Below are positions 45,401 through 53,340 of a DNA stretch of 64,000 nt, piece by piece; the first letter of the stretch is position 1; every line of letters starts with the position of its first letter. The DNA comes from Streptomyces koelreuteriae. GTDB taxonomy: Bacteria; Actinomycetota; Actinomycetes; Streptomycetales; Streptomycetaceae. The stretch covers positions 248,001 to 312,000 of the forward strand of contig NZ_CP075896.1 of NCBI RefSeq assembly GCF_018604545.1. Direction: 5' to 3'. The position numbers and the translations under genes are program-made. Under the pieces are notes generated by a model. The model made no database searches, was not told the DNA's origin, and worked only from the letters and a program-made list of their open reading frames with translations.

Positions 45401-46465
45401 GTCGAAGTCGCCGAGCCCGCTTCGGTCCTAGCCCGGCTGACCCGGCACATCGCCGCCGTCACCGGCCACCCGCCCGCCCGTGTCGCCCCGGGCACCGCGC
45501 TGGCCGACCTGGGCCTGGACTCGCTGATGGCCGTCCGCGTCCGTACCGCGGTGGAGCGCGAGTTCGGCATCGCGCTGCCCCTGCGCGACCTGTTCGCCGC
45601 CGTCACCGTCGAGGACGCCGCCGCCCGGATCCGGCAGGCCCTCCCCCGCGAGGACACCCCGCTGCGCCCGCTGCGTGCCACCGGTTCACGGCCCCCGCTG
45701 TTTCTCGTCCACGCCGCGGGCGGCCCGGTCGCCGTCTACCGCACGCTCGCCGAACGGCTCGGGGACGACCGGCCGGTGTACGGGCTGGAGCGGATCGAGG
45801 AGGCCCGGACCGTGCCGGAGAAGGCGCGGCGCTACGCCGAGGCGATCAACGCCGCTCACCCCGACGGGCCGTGTGTGCTGGGCGGCTGGTCCTTCGGCGG
45901 CTTCGTCGCCCAGGAGACCGCGCGGCAGCTGACCGCCGCGGGGCGGGAGGTGCCGCTGGTCGTGCTGATCGACTCCGTACGCCCGCTCCCCCGGCCGGGA
46001 CTGACACGGGCCGATCGGATCCGGGCGCATGTCGAGGGCTTCGCCCGCCACGTCGCCGACACCTGGGGCGTGCGGCTGGAGTTGCCGTACGACGAGCTGG
46101 TGGCCCTGGACGACGACGGGGCCCGTATCGACACCGTGCTGCGGGCTCTGAGCGAGGCCGCCGATGTGCCGGCCGCCGCGCTGGAGCATCAGCGGGCCTC
46201 CTATCTGGACCTGGGCATCGGGGAGTCGCACCGGCCCGGGGACCACGACGGGCCGGTGGTCCTCTACCGGGCCACCGAGCCCGCGCCGCACACCGTGCGC
46301 GACCCGGCGTACGAGCGGGACGACGAGGCGCTGGGCTGGGACGAGGTGTGCCCGCGCCTGGAGGTCGTGCCGGTGCCCGGTCACCATCTGTCGCTGCTCG
46401 ATCCGCCGCACGTCGACGAGATCGCCGCCCATCTGAGCCGGGTGCTCGCCGAGCGGGCCCCCTGA
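42491..46465 (+). CDS. Single-module polyketide synthase ACP-KS-AT-ACP-TE (Pks13-like)
   Basis: A 1324-aa megasynthase. Domains in order: ACP1 (residues about 5-80, attachment Ser41 in LGMSSRDAV), KS (about 102-515; Cys268 in DTACSSS, His in VEAHGTG and KGNLGHLE), AT (about 620-890; Ser711 in GHSMGE), ACP2 (about 975-1050; Ser1011 in LGLDSLM) and thioesterase (about 1060-1320; Ser1134 in GGWSFGG, His in PGHHLSL). There is no ketoreductase, dehydratase or enoylreductase. The order is exactly that of mycobacterial Pks13, which condenses two fatty chains to a 2-alkyl-3-oxoacyl product; this protein is shorter (Pks13 is about 1730 aa). All key residues are present. The chain on ACP1 should come from the FAAL and the extender from the carboxylase. 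Confidence 0.95.
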   Translation: MRPVDEGALRRLIAERLAAWCGSSPEAVPMDRPLADLGMSSRDAVALAGELSRATGRQLPPTLLWETPTGEALVARLCGAGSPDTPGLDAAQVPRAGLQNGTAEPVAVVGIGCRLPGGVHGPDDYWRLLSEGVDAIRRVPEDRWRDFTAFPPADAHPYGGYLDDIAGFDADFFRITPREAIVMDPQQRILLEVVQEALDHAAVPAGSLAGTATGVFVGVSAPEYGQLTGADPGAVDPWAPAGGALSVAAGRLSYVLDTRGPSMAVDTACSSSLVAVHHACVSLRTGESDTAIAAGVNLLLSPAVSVAFRRAGALAPDGRCKPFSASADGIGRGEGCAAVILKRLSDAERDGDRVLAVVRATAVNSDGRSNGLMAPNPAAQQALLRNAYARAGLATELVDYVEAHGTGTPLGDPIEAGSLGAVLGSDRDPDQPLLLGSVKGNLGHLESAAGIAGLVKTVLALHHDSLPPSLHCAEGSSLSDDRLRMVTEPEPWPRYGGTAVAGVSGFGFGGTNAHVVLEEGPPGLVPTRSAEEPAAYLHLLSDLDAERLSDTAGRLADWLRDSAAHPADVARTLAGRTGRGPVRAAVTARERTELASALGALATGQPDARVVTGDRDRVGPGTVWVFSGYGSQWPGMGRRLLAEEPAFAAAVEKLDPHLAPECGLSLYDHLSSGAGLDRLEVAQPVLFGLQLALAELWRSYGVEPAAVIGHSMGEVAAAVCAGALDVADGARVIAVRARLLSGLSGGAMAVVDLDDAELDSLEGDFPGVHVAVHSSPRQKVVTGEEAAVAGLVRRLEGQGRAARAMRVVGAGHSPQVDPLLPELVDALAGIRGRQPRVPVYSTVLDDPCGDCGFGADHWAANLRRPVRLDRALASAAADGHTAFVEISPHPVLTGAVADSVPGALALATLRRDADGSEAFAGQLGALYVAGGRLPVPPGRVVDLPLPRWRHIRHWWTDGRAHPEPVTEDPPVEVAEPASVLARLTRHIAAVTGHPPARVAPGTALADLGLDSLMAVRVRTAVEREFGIALPLRDLFAAVTVEDAAARIRQALPREDTPLRPLRATGSRPPLFLVHAAGGPVAVYRTLAERLGDDRPVYGLERIEEARTVPEKARRYAEAINAAHPDGPCVLGGWSFGGFVAQETARQLTAAGREVPLVVLIDSVRPLPRPGLTRADRIRAHVEGFARHVADTWGVRLELPYDELVALDDDGARIDTVLRALSEAADVPAAALEHQRASYLDLGIGESHRPGDHDGPVVLYRATEPAPHTVRDPAYERDDEALGWDEVCPRLEVVPVPGHHLSLLDPPHVDEIAAHLSRVLAERAP

Positions 46466-46487
46466 TACCGGAACCCGAGGAGCCGCC

Positions 46488-47444
46488 ATGTCCGACCTGT
46501 CGCCGAAGCCCGCCGCCGGAGTGTCCCGGCGCACCGTCGCCAGAGCGACGGCCGCCGCCGGTCTCGCCGCACTGTTCGGGGCCGCGAGCGGCACGGCCCG
46601 TGCCGGGGCGGCCACCCGGCTCGGGCCGCGCACGCTGGACGTGTCCGTGCCCTCCGCCGCACTCGGCCGCAGCGCGCCCGTCCGGCTGATCCTGCCGTCG
46701 GACTTCGGTACGCGGCCGGAGCGGAGGTACCCCGTGCTGTATCTGCTGCACGGCGCTCACGACGACTACACGTCCTGGACCCGCGAGACGGACATCGAGG
46801 CCTTCACCGAGGACCGCGGCCTGATCGTGGCGATGCCGGACGCGGGCCCCACCGGCATCCCCACGGTGTGGCGCGGCGGCCCCGACTACGAGACCTTCCA
46901 GGTCGAGGAGGTGCCGGCGCTGCTCGCCCGGGACTACCGGGCCTCCGGAGTGCAGGCGGTCGCCGGGGTCTCCACCGGCGGCTACGGCGCGATGGCCCAC
47001 GCGGCCCGCCACCCTGGCGCGTTCAAGGCCGCGGCCTCCTACAGCGGCATCCTCGACACCACCGCCCCCGGTGTTCCCGCCATCATGGACGCCATCGTGG
47101 CCCGGGAGAACCTGCCGGCCCAGTCCCTGTGGGGTCATCCGCTGCTCAACGCCCTGACCTGGCGCGACTTCAACCCGCGGACCCGCGCCACCGGGCTGCG
47201 CGGCACCGCCCTGTACGTCTCGCAGGGCAGCGGAGTGGGCCCGGGCAGCGGCGATCCGCTGCCCGGGGTGCTGGAGAGCGCCCTGTGGCCCTCGGCCCAG
47301 GGCTTCGCCGGGGCGCTGGCCCTGCTGGGCATCCGGGCCACCACGCACTTCTACTCGGGAGGAGGACACGACTGGCCCTACTGGAAGCGGGAGTTCACCG
47401 CCTCGTGGCCGATGCTCGCCCCCGCACTGGGCGTGCCGGAGTGA
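46488..47444 (+). CDS. Tat-exported antigen-85-like esterase/acyltransferase
   Basis: A 318-aa secreted alpha/beta hydrolase of the antigen 85/esterase D group. The Tat signal is SRRTVARATAAAGLAALFG (residues about 14-32), cleaved near ARAGA. The nucleophile is Ser162 in AGVSTGGYGAMAHAARHP and the His is in GGGHDWPYWKREFTASWPML. Antigen 85 proteins move mycoloyl chains onto trehalose or arabinogalactan. Here, 22 nt after a Pks13-like gene, the protein may transfer or hydrolyse the PKS product outside the cell. ATG 46488 follows GAGGAG. Simple esterase activity is the conservative alternative. Confidence 0.88.
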   Translation: MSDLSPKPAAGVSRRTVARATAAAGLAALFGAASGTARAGAATRLGPRTLDVSVPSAALGRSAPVRLILPSDFGTRPERRYPVLYLLHGAHDDYTSWTRETDIEAFTEDRGLIVAMPDAGPTGIPTVWRGGPDYETFQVEEVPALLARDYRASGVQAVAGVSTGGYGAMAHAARHPGAFKAAASYSGILDTTAPGVPAIMDAIVARENLPAQSLWGHPLLNALTWRDFNPRTRATGLRGTALYVSQGSGVGPGSGDPLPGVLESALWPSAQGFAGALALLGIRATTHFYSGGGHDWPYWKREFTASWPMLAPALGVPE

Positions 47445-47566
47445 CGGGGGTGCCGTCGGGGCACGGAACGGAGCGGAGGGGACGTCCGTCCAACACAGGA
47501 CTTCCCGCTCGTCCCACCGGCAACAGCCCGCGGGTGAGCCGCTTCCGGTCGAAAGGAGTGTCCGTG

Positions 47567-48784
47567 ATGGCCGTGCCCACCCCGCACGGCGTGCCGGACC
47601 GTCCCGGCACGCCGCCGGTGCCGCCCGAGCTCGCGGAGCTGCTGCGCGCCCAACTGGCCGCCGTCGCCGACCTGGTGGAGGAAGAGGTCTGCCGTCAGGT
47701 TCCCGAGTACGCGCGTCCCGCCGACGGGACGTACCGCAGGAATCTGCGGTCCGGGGTGGTGCAGGCGCTCACCCTGTTCGTCGACCACATCGCCGATCCG
47801 CGCGATGACGGGGGCGCGATCGCGGCGACGTACTACGAACTGGGGCGCGGCGAGGCTCTGGAGGGCCGCAGCCTGGACGCGTTGCAGTCCGCGCTGCGGG
47901 TGGGCGGACTGCACGCCTGGCGGCTGATGGGCTCCACTGCGGAGCAGCTGGGCCTCGACTCCACCGTCGTCGCCGCGCTCGGTGAGCTGGCGTTCCGGAC
48001 CGTGCACGAGGTCGCCCAGGCGGCAGCGGCCGGCTACGCGGAGGCCCAGCTGCGCAGCACCGACGAGCTGGAGCGGCGCCGCAGGCGGTTGCTGGACCTG
48101 CTGCTGGAGGACGGTCCGGTGGCGCTGGAGGCCGTGCAGGATCTGGCCCACGGCGCGCGCTGGCCGGTGCCCCGGACGGTCGCCGTGGTGGCGCTCGCGG
48201 CGGCGCCGGACCGGCGGGAGGAGGACCGGCCGCTGGCGGCGGCGGGCGCGCTGGTGGACATGGAGTCCCGGCCGCCGCGCATGCTGGTGCCCGACCCGGA
48301 CGGCTCGGGCCGCTTCGGCCGGGCGTTCACGCTCGCCCTGCGCGGCCGGCCCGCCGCGATCGGCCCGACGGTGGCGGTCACGGAGGCGGCGCGATCGCTG
48401 CGCCTGGCCACCAGGGCGCTCGGGCTGATGGGGCGTGGCATCCTGCCCCGCCAGGGCGTGGAGCACTGCTCCGACCATCTGTCGACCCTGCTGCTGTACG
48501 GCGACGAGCCGCTGCTGGAGCGGCTTCAGGCGCGGGTCATGGCGCCGCTCGACGCGGTATCGGCGGGGCAGCGCGAGCGGCTCGCCGAGACACTGCTGGC
48601 CTGGCTGCTCAGCGGCAGCAATGTGCCGGACGTGGCCGCGCGGCTGCACATCCACCCGCAGACGGTCCGCTACCGCCTGCGCCAGCTGGAGAAGCTGTTC
48701 GGGGACGCCCTGCACGATCCGGGCACCCGCCTCGATCTCATTCTCGCGTTGCGCGCGGAATCGCTGCACACACCGCAGAACTGA
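47567..48784 (+). CDS. PucR-type transcriptional regulator (helix-turn-helix at C terminus)
   Basis: A 405-aa regulator. The N-terminal two-thirds includes a helical sensor region (EEVCRQVPEYARPADGTYRR, ALQSALRVGGLHAWRLMG) seen in streptomycete PucR-type proteins. The C-terminal HTH_30 reads LLSGSNVPDVAARLHIHPQT, then VRYRLRQLEKLFGDALHDPG. ATG 47567 has AAAGGAG 8 nt upstream; a GTG one codon earlier is equally possible. It lies 122 nt after the Ag85-like gene and before the cutinase, so it probably regulates the surrounding lipid and esterase genes. Confidence 0.9.
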   Translation: MAVPTPHGVPDRPGTPPVPPELAELLRAQLAAVADLVEEEVCRQVPEYARPADGTYRRNLRSGVVQALTLFVDHIADPRDDGGAIAATYYELGRGEALEGRSLDALQSALRVGGLHAWRLMGSTAEQLGLDSTVVAALGELAFRTVHEVAQAAAAGYAEAQLRSTDELERRRRRLLDLLLEDGPVALEAVQDLAHGARWPVPRTVAVVALAAAPDRREEDRPLAAAGALVDMESRPPRMLVPDPDGSGRFGRAFTLALRGRPAAIGPTVAVTEAARSLRLATRALGLMGRGILPRQGVEHCSDHLSTLLLYGDEPLLERLQARVMAPLDAVSAGQRERLAETLLAWLLSGSNVPDVAARLHIHPQTVRYRLRQLEKLFGDALHDPGTRLDLILALRAESLHTPQN

Positions 48785-48933
48785 CTGCCGCATTCGGCGT
48801 CGTACTCAATCGGCGACAAAAAACAGCGGGGATTCCATAATCCCGTCCATAACTCCCGGCAGGCGAAAGCGAATACGTTCGGGCCGTCCTTTTTCGCAGG
48901 CGCTTCACGCGCCTCACACGCGGAGGATCCCCC

Positions 48934-49575
48934 ATGCGTATCCGTTTGTGTCTCGCCGCGCTCTCGCTGGCCGGCGGGGCCGGGCTCGCCACCCTCTCGG
49001 CTCCCCCGGCCTCGGCCGCGGCCTGCTCCGACGTGGAACTCGTCTCGGCACGCGGCACCTTCGAGCCCGGGACGCTCGGCTTCATCGTCGGCGACCCGGT
49101 GCTTTCCGCGCTGCAGAAGAAAGCAGCGGGCAAAAACCTGACCAGCTACAAGGTGAACTATCCAGCCGACCTCTCCCCGACGTCGGCGGCGCAGGGCAAT
49201 CTGGACCTGGTGAACCATGTGAAGAGCCAGGCCGCCGCCTGCCCGAACCAGAAGTTCGTTCTCGTCGGCTATTCGCAGGGCGCGAACGTCGTCGACAACT
49301 CGATCGGCATCAGCAGCGCGGGCGCGGTCGTCGGCAGCCCCATCGTGGCCACACTGCCCGCCGCGGTCGAGCCGAAGGTCGCGGCGGTGCTGCTGTTCGG
49401 CAACCCGATCCGGGCCCTCGGCAAGAGCGTCACCGGCACCTACCAGAGCCGCACCCTGGACCTCTGCGCCCAGGGCGACCCCGTCTGCGAGAACGGCGGG
49501 GGTGACGTCGGGGCGCATCTGAGCTACCGCGACGACGCCGACGCGGCCGCCACGTTCGCCGCGGCCAGGCTCTGA
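48934..49575 (+). CDS. Secreted cutinase-family serine esterase
   Basis: A 213-aa exported cutinase (signal peptide residues 1-29, ending ASA-AAC). The nucleophile Ser114 lies in VLVGYSQGANVV, the catalytic Asp in LCAQGDPVC and the His in DVGAHLSY. Cys residues at the usual positions would form the two cutinase disulfides. Cutinases cleave polyester cutin or acylglycerols. In mycobacteria a membrane-anchored cutinase-like protein (Rv3802) is encoded in the mycolate condensation locus. This one lacks an anchor. ATG 48934 follows CGGAGG. A CATAAT hexamer in the AT-rich leader (about 48837) may be its -10 box. Confidence 0.93.
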   Translation: MRIRLCLAALSLAGGAGLATLSAPPASAAACSDVELVSARGTFEPGTLGFIVGDPVLSALQKKAAGKNLTSYKVNYPADLSPTSAAQGNLDLVNHVKSQAAACPNQKFVLVGYSQGANVVDNSIGISSAGAVVGSPIVATLPAAVEPKVAAVLLFGNPIRALGKSVTGTYQSRTLDLCAQGDPVCENGGGDVGAHLSYRDDADAAATFAAARL

Positions 49576-49593
49576 GGCAGGCCAGGCTCTGAG
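49563..49593. repeat. 14-bp direct repeat spanning the cutinase stop
   Basis: GGCCAGGCTCTGAG occurs at 49563-49576 and again at 49580-49593 (period 17). The first copy contains the stop codon. It is a small tandem duplication with no evident function. Confidence 0.8.
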
Positions 49594-49610
49594 CCTCACC
49601 GGCACATCAA

Positions 49611-49640
49611 GGGGCCCGGGAGGATCTCCTCCCGGGCCCC
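49611..49640. terminator. Perfect 14-bp bidirectional terminator hairpin
   Basis: GGGGCCCGGGAGGA and TCCTCCCGGGCCCC flank TC. It sits 36 nt after the cutinase stop and 12 nt after the stop of the convergent hydrolase, so it can end both transcripts. Confidence 0.85.
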
Positions 49641-49651
49641 GTTTCCGGTGT

Positions 49652-51373
49652 CTAGCGGGGTGACCGGGCGAACCCGGCGAGGCTGGTGGAGACGATCTCG
49701 GGACCGCCGTCGTTCTGCGTGGGCGCGGCGGTCAGCACGTCGAGGTGCTGATAGCCGTCGGCGACCACGGGGTGCAGCTCCGGCGGCACCCGGCCGGCCA
49801 GCAGTCCCTCACCGGCGAGGACGGTGAGCACCGGGTTGGCGGTGAGCCCGCCCGGATGGACGACGAGCTTCTTCACCTGCGGCGAGGTGGAGAGCTGGAT
49901 GTCCGTGACCAGCTTGGTCGGGAAGTACTGCTCGGTGAAGTCCAGCGGCTGCTCGGCGAGGCTGCGGGCCAGTTGCCGAATGTCGGTGACCTCCTCGCCC
50001 GCACCGGTGAACGGGGTGCCGTCGGCCGACCGGTAGCCGGGGTCGTCGGGGTCGCCGACGCGGTCGTAGTTGCGCCAGGTGTAGAGGGGGCCCTCGGGCC
50101 GGTCCGGGATGGCCTTGTACGCGGTGCCGTAGAGACCGGGCTGCTGCGCACCGCCGTTGGCGACGGGGAAGCTCTTGTCGGCGATGGGCCCGCCGTCGAA
50201 GAAGCCGACGCTGGTCTGCAGGAACGCCAGCGGTACGGAGTTGTCGTCCAGCAGCGCCCCGAGCACCGCCCCGTTGGTGAGCCGGAAGTCCTTCACGGAC
50301 GGCGAGCCGCTGAGGAACGCGGCGGTGTCCTTGGCGAACAGGAAGCGGTTGGTGGCCTCGATGTTGAGGTTGGAGGGCAGATAGCTCGGCAGGTCGGCCT
50401 CACCCTCCAGATCGTTGAGGGCGCCGAGGCCCGCGATGCCGAGCAGCATCATGGTCTCGGGGTTGAGCAGCACCGGCGCGGACAGCGTGCGAGACAGCAG
50501 TCCGCTGTCCAGTCCGGCCTGGACGACGCCGTAACCGAGGCCGATGTCGGGCAGGTTGGTGTCGTCGGGCAGGTTGCCGCTGAGGTCGGCGAGCGACGTG
50601 GAGACGGTGGTGTCGAGGGCGAAGTAGCCGGCGCACTGGTTGTACCCGGCGTCCGCCGTGGTGGCCCGGTTTCCGTCGAAGTCGGCGGCGGCGAAGTACC
50701 CGGTGACGACACCGCCCAGCGAGTGCCCGCCGCACAGCACCTTCCGCTTGCGCTGCGCCTGGTCGGGCAACTCGGCGGTGAGCAGGTCGTACTGGTCCCG
50801 TACGGTCTGCTCGATCCCGAGCTTCGCCATCCAGCCCAGTTCTCCGTTGCCCGCGTAGCCGCCGAAGGTCCGGCCGTCGACCTGCTTGCCCCGGTAGTAG
50901 TAGTCGACGGCGCTGTGCTGGTCGCCGGAGGCGATGCCGGTGTGGTCCTCCAGACAGTTGGAGCGCCGGTCCAGCGCCCAGAACTCGATGGGCGCGCCCT
51001 GCTCGGCGGCCCTGGCCACGGTGTTGCGGGCGACGCTGTCGAACGCCCCGGCACCTTCCAGGATGCCGGGCTGGGCGATGAGGATCCGGTCCGCGCCGGC
51101 CGACTCGGCGGGCCCGCCTGCCGAGCGGTAGCGCAGATACGACAGCCAGTCACACGCGGCCGGACGAGGCCCGGCCGACTCCGGCAGCGGCACCTTCACC
51201 CGTACGACCGACTCGGTCACCCCGGTGACGGGGGACGTCGACGCGACCGGCGTCTCGGTTCGCGCCCCGTCGGCCCGGGCGCCCGGGGCGGCGGCCGTGA
51301 GTGTCCCGGCGGTCAGCAGTACCGCGAGCGCGGCACCGCGCCACTTCCCTCTGCTCCTGCGGTTCATGTCCAT
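49652..51373 (-). CDS. Secreted alpha/beta-hydrolase, lipase-like
   Basis: A 573-aa exported protein with a signal peptide (RRSRGKWRGAALAVLLTAGT, cleaved near GARA-D). It has a lipase-type nucleophile elbow in VLCGGHSLGGVVTGYFAAAD (Ser at about residue 222). Downstream are FFDGGPIADKSFP and a PEGPLYTWRNYDRVGDPDDP stretch. The C terminus GYQHLDVLTAA may hold the catalytic His. The long insert between Ser and His regions sets it apart from simple lipases. It faces the lipid locus across a shared terminator. ATG 51373 or 51367 could be the start; neither has a strong ribosome site. Confidence 0.78.
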   Translation of the reverse strand: MDMNRRSRGKWRGAALAVLLTAGTLTAAAPGARADGARTETPVASTSPVTGVTESVVRVKVPLPESAGPRPAACDWLSYLRYRSAGGPAESAGADRILIAQPGILEGAGAFDSVARNTVARAAEQGAPIEFWALDRRSNCLEDHTGIASGDQHSAVDYYYRGKQVDGRTFGGYAGNGELGWMAKLGIEQTVRDQYDLLTAELPDQAQRKRKVLCGGHSLGGVVTGYFAAADFDGNRATTADAGYNQCAGYFALDTTVSTSLADLSGNLPDDTNLPDIGLGYGVVQAGLDSGLLSRTLSAPVLLNPETMMLLGIAGLGALNDLEGEADLPSYLPSNLNIEATNRFLFAKDTAAFLSGSPSVKDFRLTNGAVLGALLDDNSVPLAFLQTSVGFFDGGPIADKSFPVANGGAQQPGLYGTAYKAIPDRPEGPLYTWRNYDRVGDPDDPGYRSADGTPFTGAGEEVTDIRQLARSLAEQPLDFTEQYFPTKLVTDIQLSTSPQVKKLVVHPGGLTANPVLTVLAGEGLLAGRVPPELHPVVADGYQHLDVLTAAPTQNDGGPEIVSTSLAGFARSPR

Positions 51374-51566
51374 GCCACGGACGCTAGGGCGGTGGCGGGA
51401 GGGCCCTCAGGGGGTGCTGACGAGAATTCAGTTTCCCGGTCGCGCCTTGTCACCGGCGCACAGCGCACCCGGCATCGAGACCTCGGGACCCCGGTCCGTA
51501 CCGGTTCGTCCCGCGAATGGTCCAGGCCGAGCTGCGAAACGGCGTTTTCGGGAGCATGGTGGGGCT

Positions 51567-51803
51567 ATGGACGGTCAACCCCCCGTGGTCGTGCAGCCGC
51601 CCGCGTCGGACGGCGGACGGCTGGTGACCATCCACGGCGAGCGCATGGGCGTCGCCTACAGCCTGTTCGACGTGCTGGACCTCCTGCACCGCGAGGGCCT
51701 GCCCACCCATGACACGGCCGTCGACGACACCGAGCTGATCGAGTGGCGCGGCGGAGGCCCGTACGACTGGAACAGCGGGGAGCCCGGGTCCGACGAGGCG
51801 TGA
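51567..51803 (+). CDS. Small hypothetical protein
   Basis: A 78-aa ORF, MDGQPPVVVQPPASDGGRLV then TIHGERMGVAYSLFDVLDLL and an acidic tail. It has a compact fold-like middle and good Streptomyces codon bias. No signal peptide or membrane helix is seen. I do not recognise a family. The ATG lies after GGTGGGG. It is isolated between a minus-strand hydrolase and a minus-strand reductase. Confidence 0.65.
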   Translation: MDGQPPVVVQPPASDGGRLVTIHGERMGVAYSLFDVLDLLHREGLPTHDTAVDDTELIEWRGGGPYDWNSGEPGSDEA

Positions 51804-51864
51804 GCTTCGGGGCGATACCTGAAGGCACTGCCCCGGACGGCCCGGATTTCGGACAGCACTCCGC

Positions 51865-52716
51865 CTAGTCCGACCCTGGTTCCGCCTCTGCCCCCTCGGC
51901 CAGCCGGTCGCGCTGGGCGGGCGTCAGGGCGAGGTCCGCCGCGGCGAGGTTCTCCTCCAGGTGCTCGATCCGGGCCGTACCGGGGATCGGCAGGACGACC
52001 GGTGCGCGGTCGAGGAGCCAGGCGAGCGCGACCTGCGTGGGTGTGGCCCCGAGGTCGGCCGCCACGGCGGCGATCTCGGCCTGGGCCCCCGCCTTCCCCC
52101 ACGCCACGGGCCGCCACGGCAGGAAGGCGATACCGGCCGCCGCGCATGCCGCGAGTACGGGCTCGTGCTCCCGGTCGAGGAGGTTGTAGCGGTTCTGCAC
52201 GCTCACGACGTCGACGATCTGCCGCGCCTCGGCCAGCTCGGCGACGGTGACCTCCGACAGCCCGATCCGTCCGACCAGGCCCTCGGTCTGCAGCTCCCGC
52301 AGCGTGCCGAGCTGGTCGGCGAGCGGTGTGTCGGGGTCGATCCGGTGCAGCTGGAGCAGTTCGATCCGCTCGACCCGCAGCCGGCGCAGCGCCTGCTCGA
52401 CCTGGGCGCGCAGGATCCCGGGCCGTCCGTCGTACTTCCACTCGCCGCCCGGGCCGGTCCGCGCGACACCGACCTTGGTGGTGATCAGCAGCCCCTCCGG
52501 GTAGGGGTGCAGCGCCTCGGCGAGCAGTTCCTCGTTGGCTCCCTCGCCGTACAGATGCGCCGTGTCGATCAGGGTGACGCCCAGCTCCACGGCCCGCCGG
52601 GCGACCGCGAGGGCGTTCTCCCGGTCGGGCCCGGGCTCGGTCGGCAGATGCATGGCTCCGAAACCGAGCCGGCGCACGTCCAGATCCCCGCCGATGCGGA
52701 ACATGGTCGATGTCAT
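51865..52716 (-). CDS. Aldo/keto reductase
   Basis: A 283-aa NADPH-dependent aldo/keto reductase with the (beta/alpha)8 barrel. The catalytic Asp and Tyr are in LIDTAHLYGEGANEELLAEA (about residues 47-66), Lys in LLITTKVGV and His in IELLQLHRIDP. The cofactor loop is VVLPIPGTARIEHLEENLAA. Length is typical of the AKR13/YeaE-like group. The start at 52716 gives MTSTMFRIGGDLDVRRLGFG, the normal N terminus. Substrate unknown; general aldehyde or ketone detoxification is possible. Confidence 0.93.
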   Translation of the reverse strand: MTSTMFRIGGDLDVRRLGFGAMHLPTEPGPDRENALAVARRAVELGVTLIDTAHLYGEGANEELLAEALHPYPEGLLITTKVGVARTGPGGEWKYDGRPGILRAQVEQALRRLRVERIELLQLHRIDPDTPLADQLGTLRELQTEGLVGRIGLSEVTVAELAEARQIVDVVSVQNRYNLLDREHEPVLAACAAAGIAFLPWRPVAWGKAGAQAEIAAVAADLGATPTQVALAWLLDRAPVVLPIPGTARIEHLEENLAAADLALTPAQRDRLAEGAEAEPGSD

Positions 52717-52902
52717 GAGCTGTCGCCGCCCCCTCCGCTCAAAGGCCAACGCTAACAACTCGGTTGCCGACCACCGCGGCTTTTCGGCACCCGCCCCGCG
52801 CCCCGCTCCCCCGCCCCCTGCGCGGCGCGCTCGGCGAGCCGTTGTCAGTGCCCGGCGCTACGCTGCGCGCACATGACCCTTTTGTCCCTCCGGGAGGTTC
52901 AC

Positions 52903-53316
52903 ATGGTCACGCGCCTCAATCCGTACCTCACCTTCAACGGCGAAGCCCGGCAGGCGATGGAGTTCTACAAGGAGGTCTTCGGCGGCAGCCTCACCCTCAA
53001 CAGCTATGGCGACTTCGGCCAGGCGGACGCCCCGAACGCCGACAAGATCATGCACGGCATGCTGGAGACCACCAGCGGCTTCACCCTGATGGGCGCCGAC
53101 AACCCGCCCGGTATGGAGTCCGCGCCGGGCAACCCCTTCTCCGTGAGTCTGAGCGGCGACGACGACGCCGAGCTGCGCGGCTACTGGGAGAAGCTGTCGG
53201 AGAACGGCTCGGTGTCGGTGCCGCTGGAGAAGCAGATGTGGGGCGACGAGTTCGGCATGTGTACGGACCGCTTCGGCACCCCGTGGATGGTCAACATCGG
53301 CAGAACGGAGAGCTGA
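52903..53316 (+). CDS. VOC-superfamily protein (PhnB/glyoxalase-like)
   Basis: A 137-aa vicinal-oxygen-chelate protein of the PhnB-like group: LNPYLTFNGEARQAMEFYKE, FGGSLTLNSYGDF and a C-terminal WGDEFGMCTDRFGTPWMVNI. Such proteins form dimers and often bind metal, but the PhnB-like branch has no agreed enzyme activity. ATG 52903 is chosen because GGGAGG lies 5 nt upstream; an ATG 10 codons earlier lacks a site. Confidence 0.92.
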   Translation: MVTRLNPYLTFNGEARQAMEFYKEVFGGSLTLNSYGDFGQADAPNADKIMHGMLETTSGFTLMGADNPPGMESAPGNPFSVSLSGDDDAELRGYWEKLSENGSVSVPLEKQMWGDEFGMCTDRFGTPWMVNIGRTES

Positions 53317-53340
53317 GCGGGACCGGCCGGGGCAAGCCGG

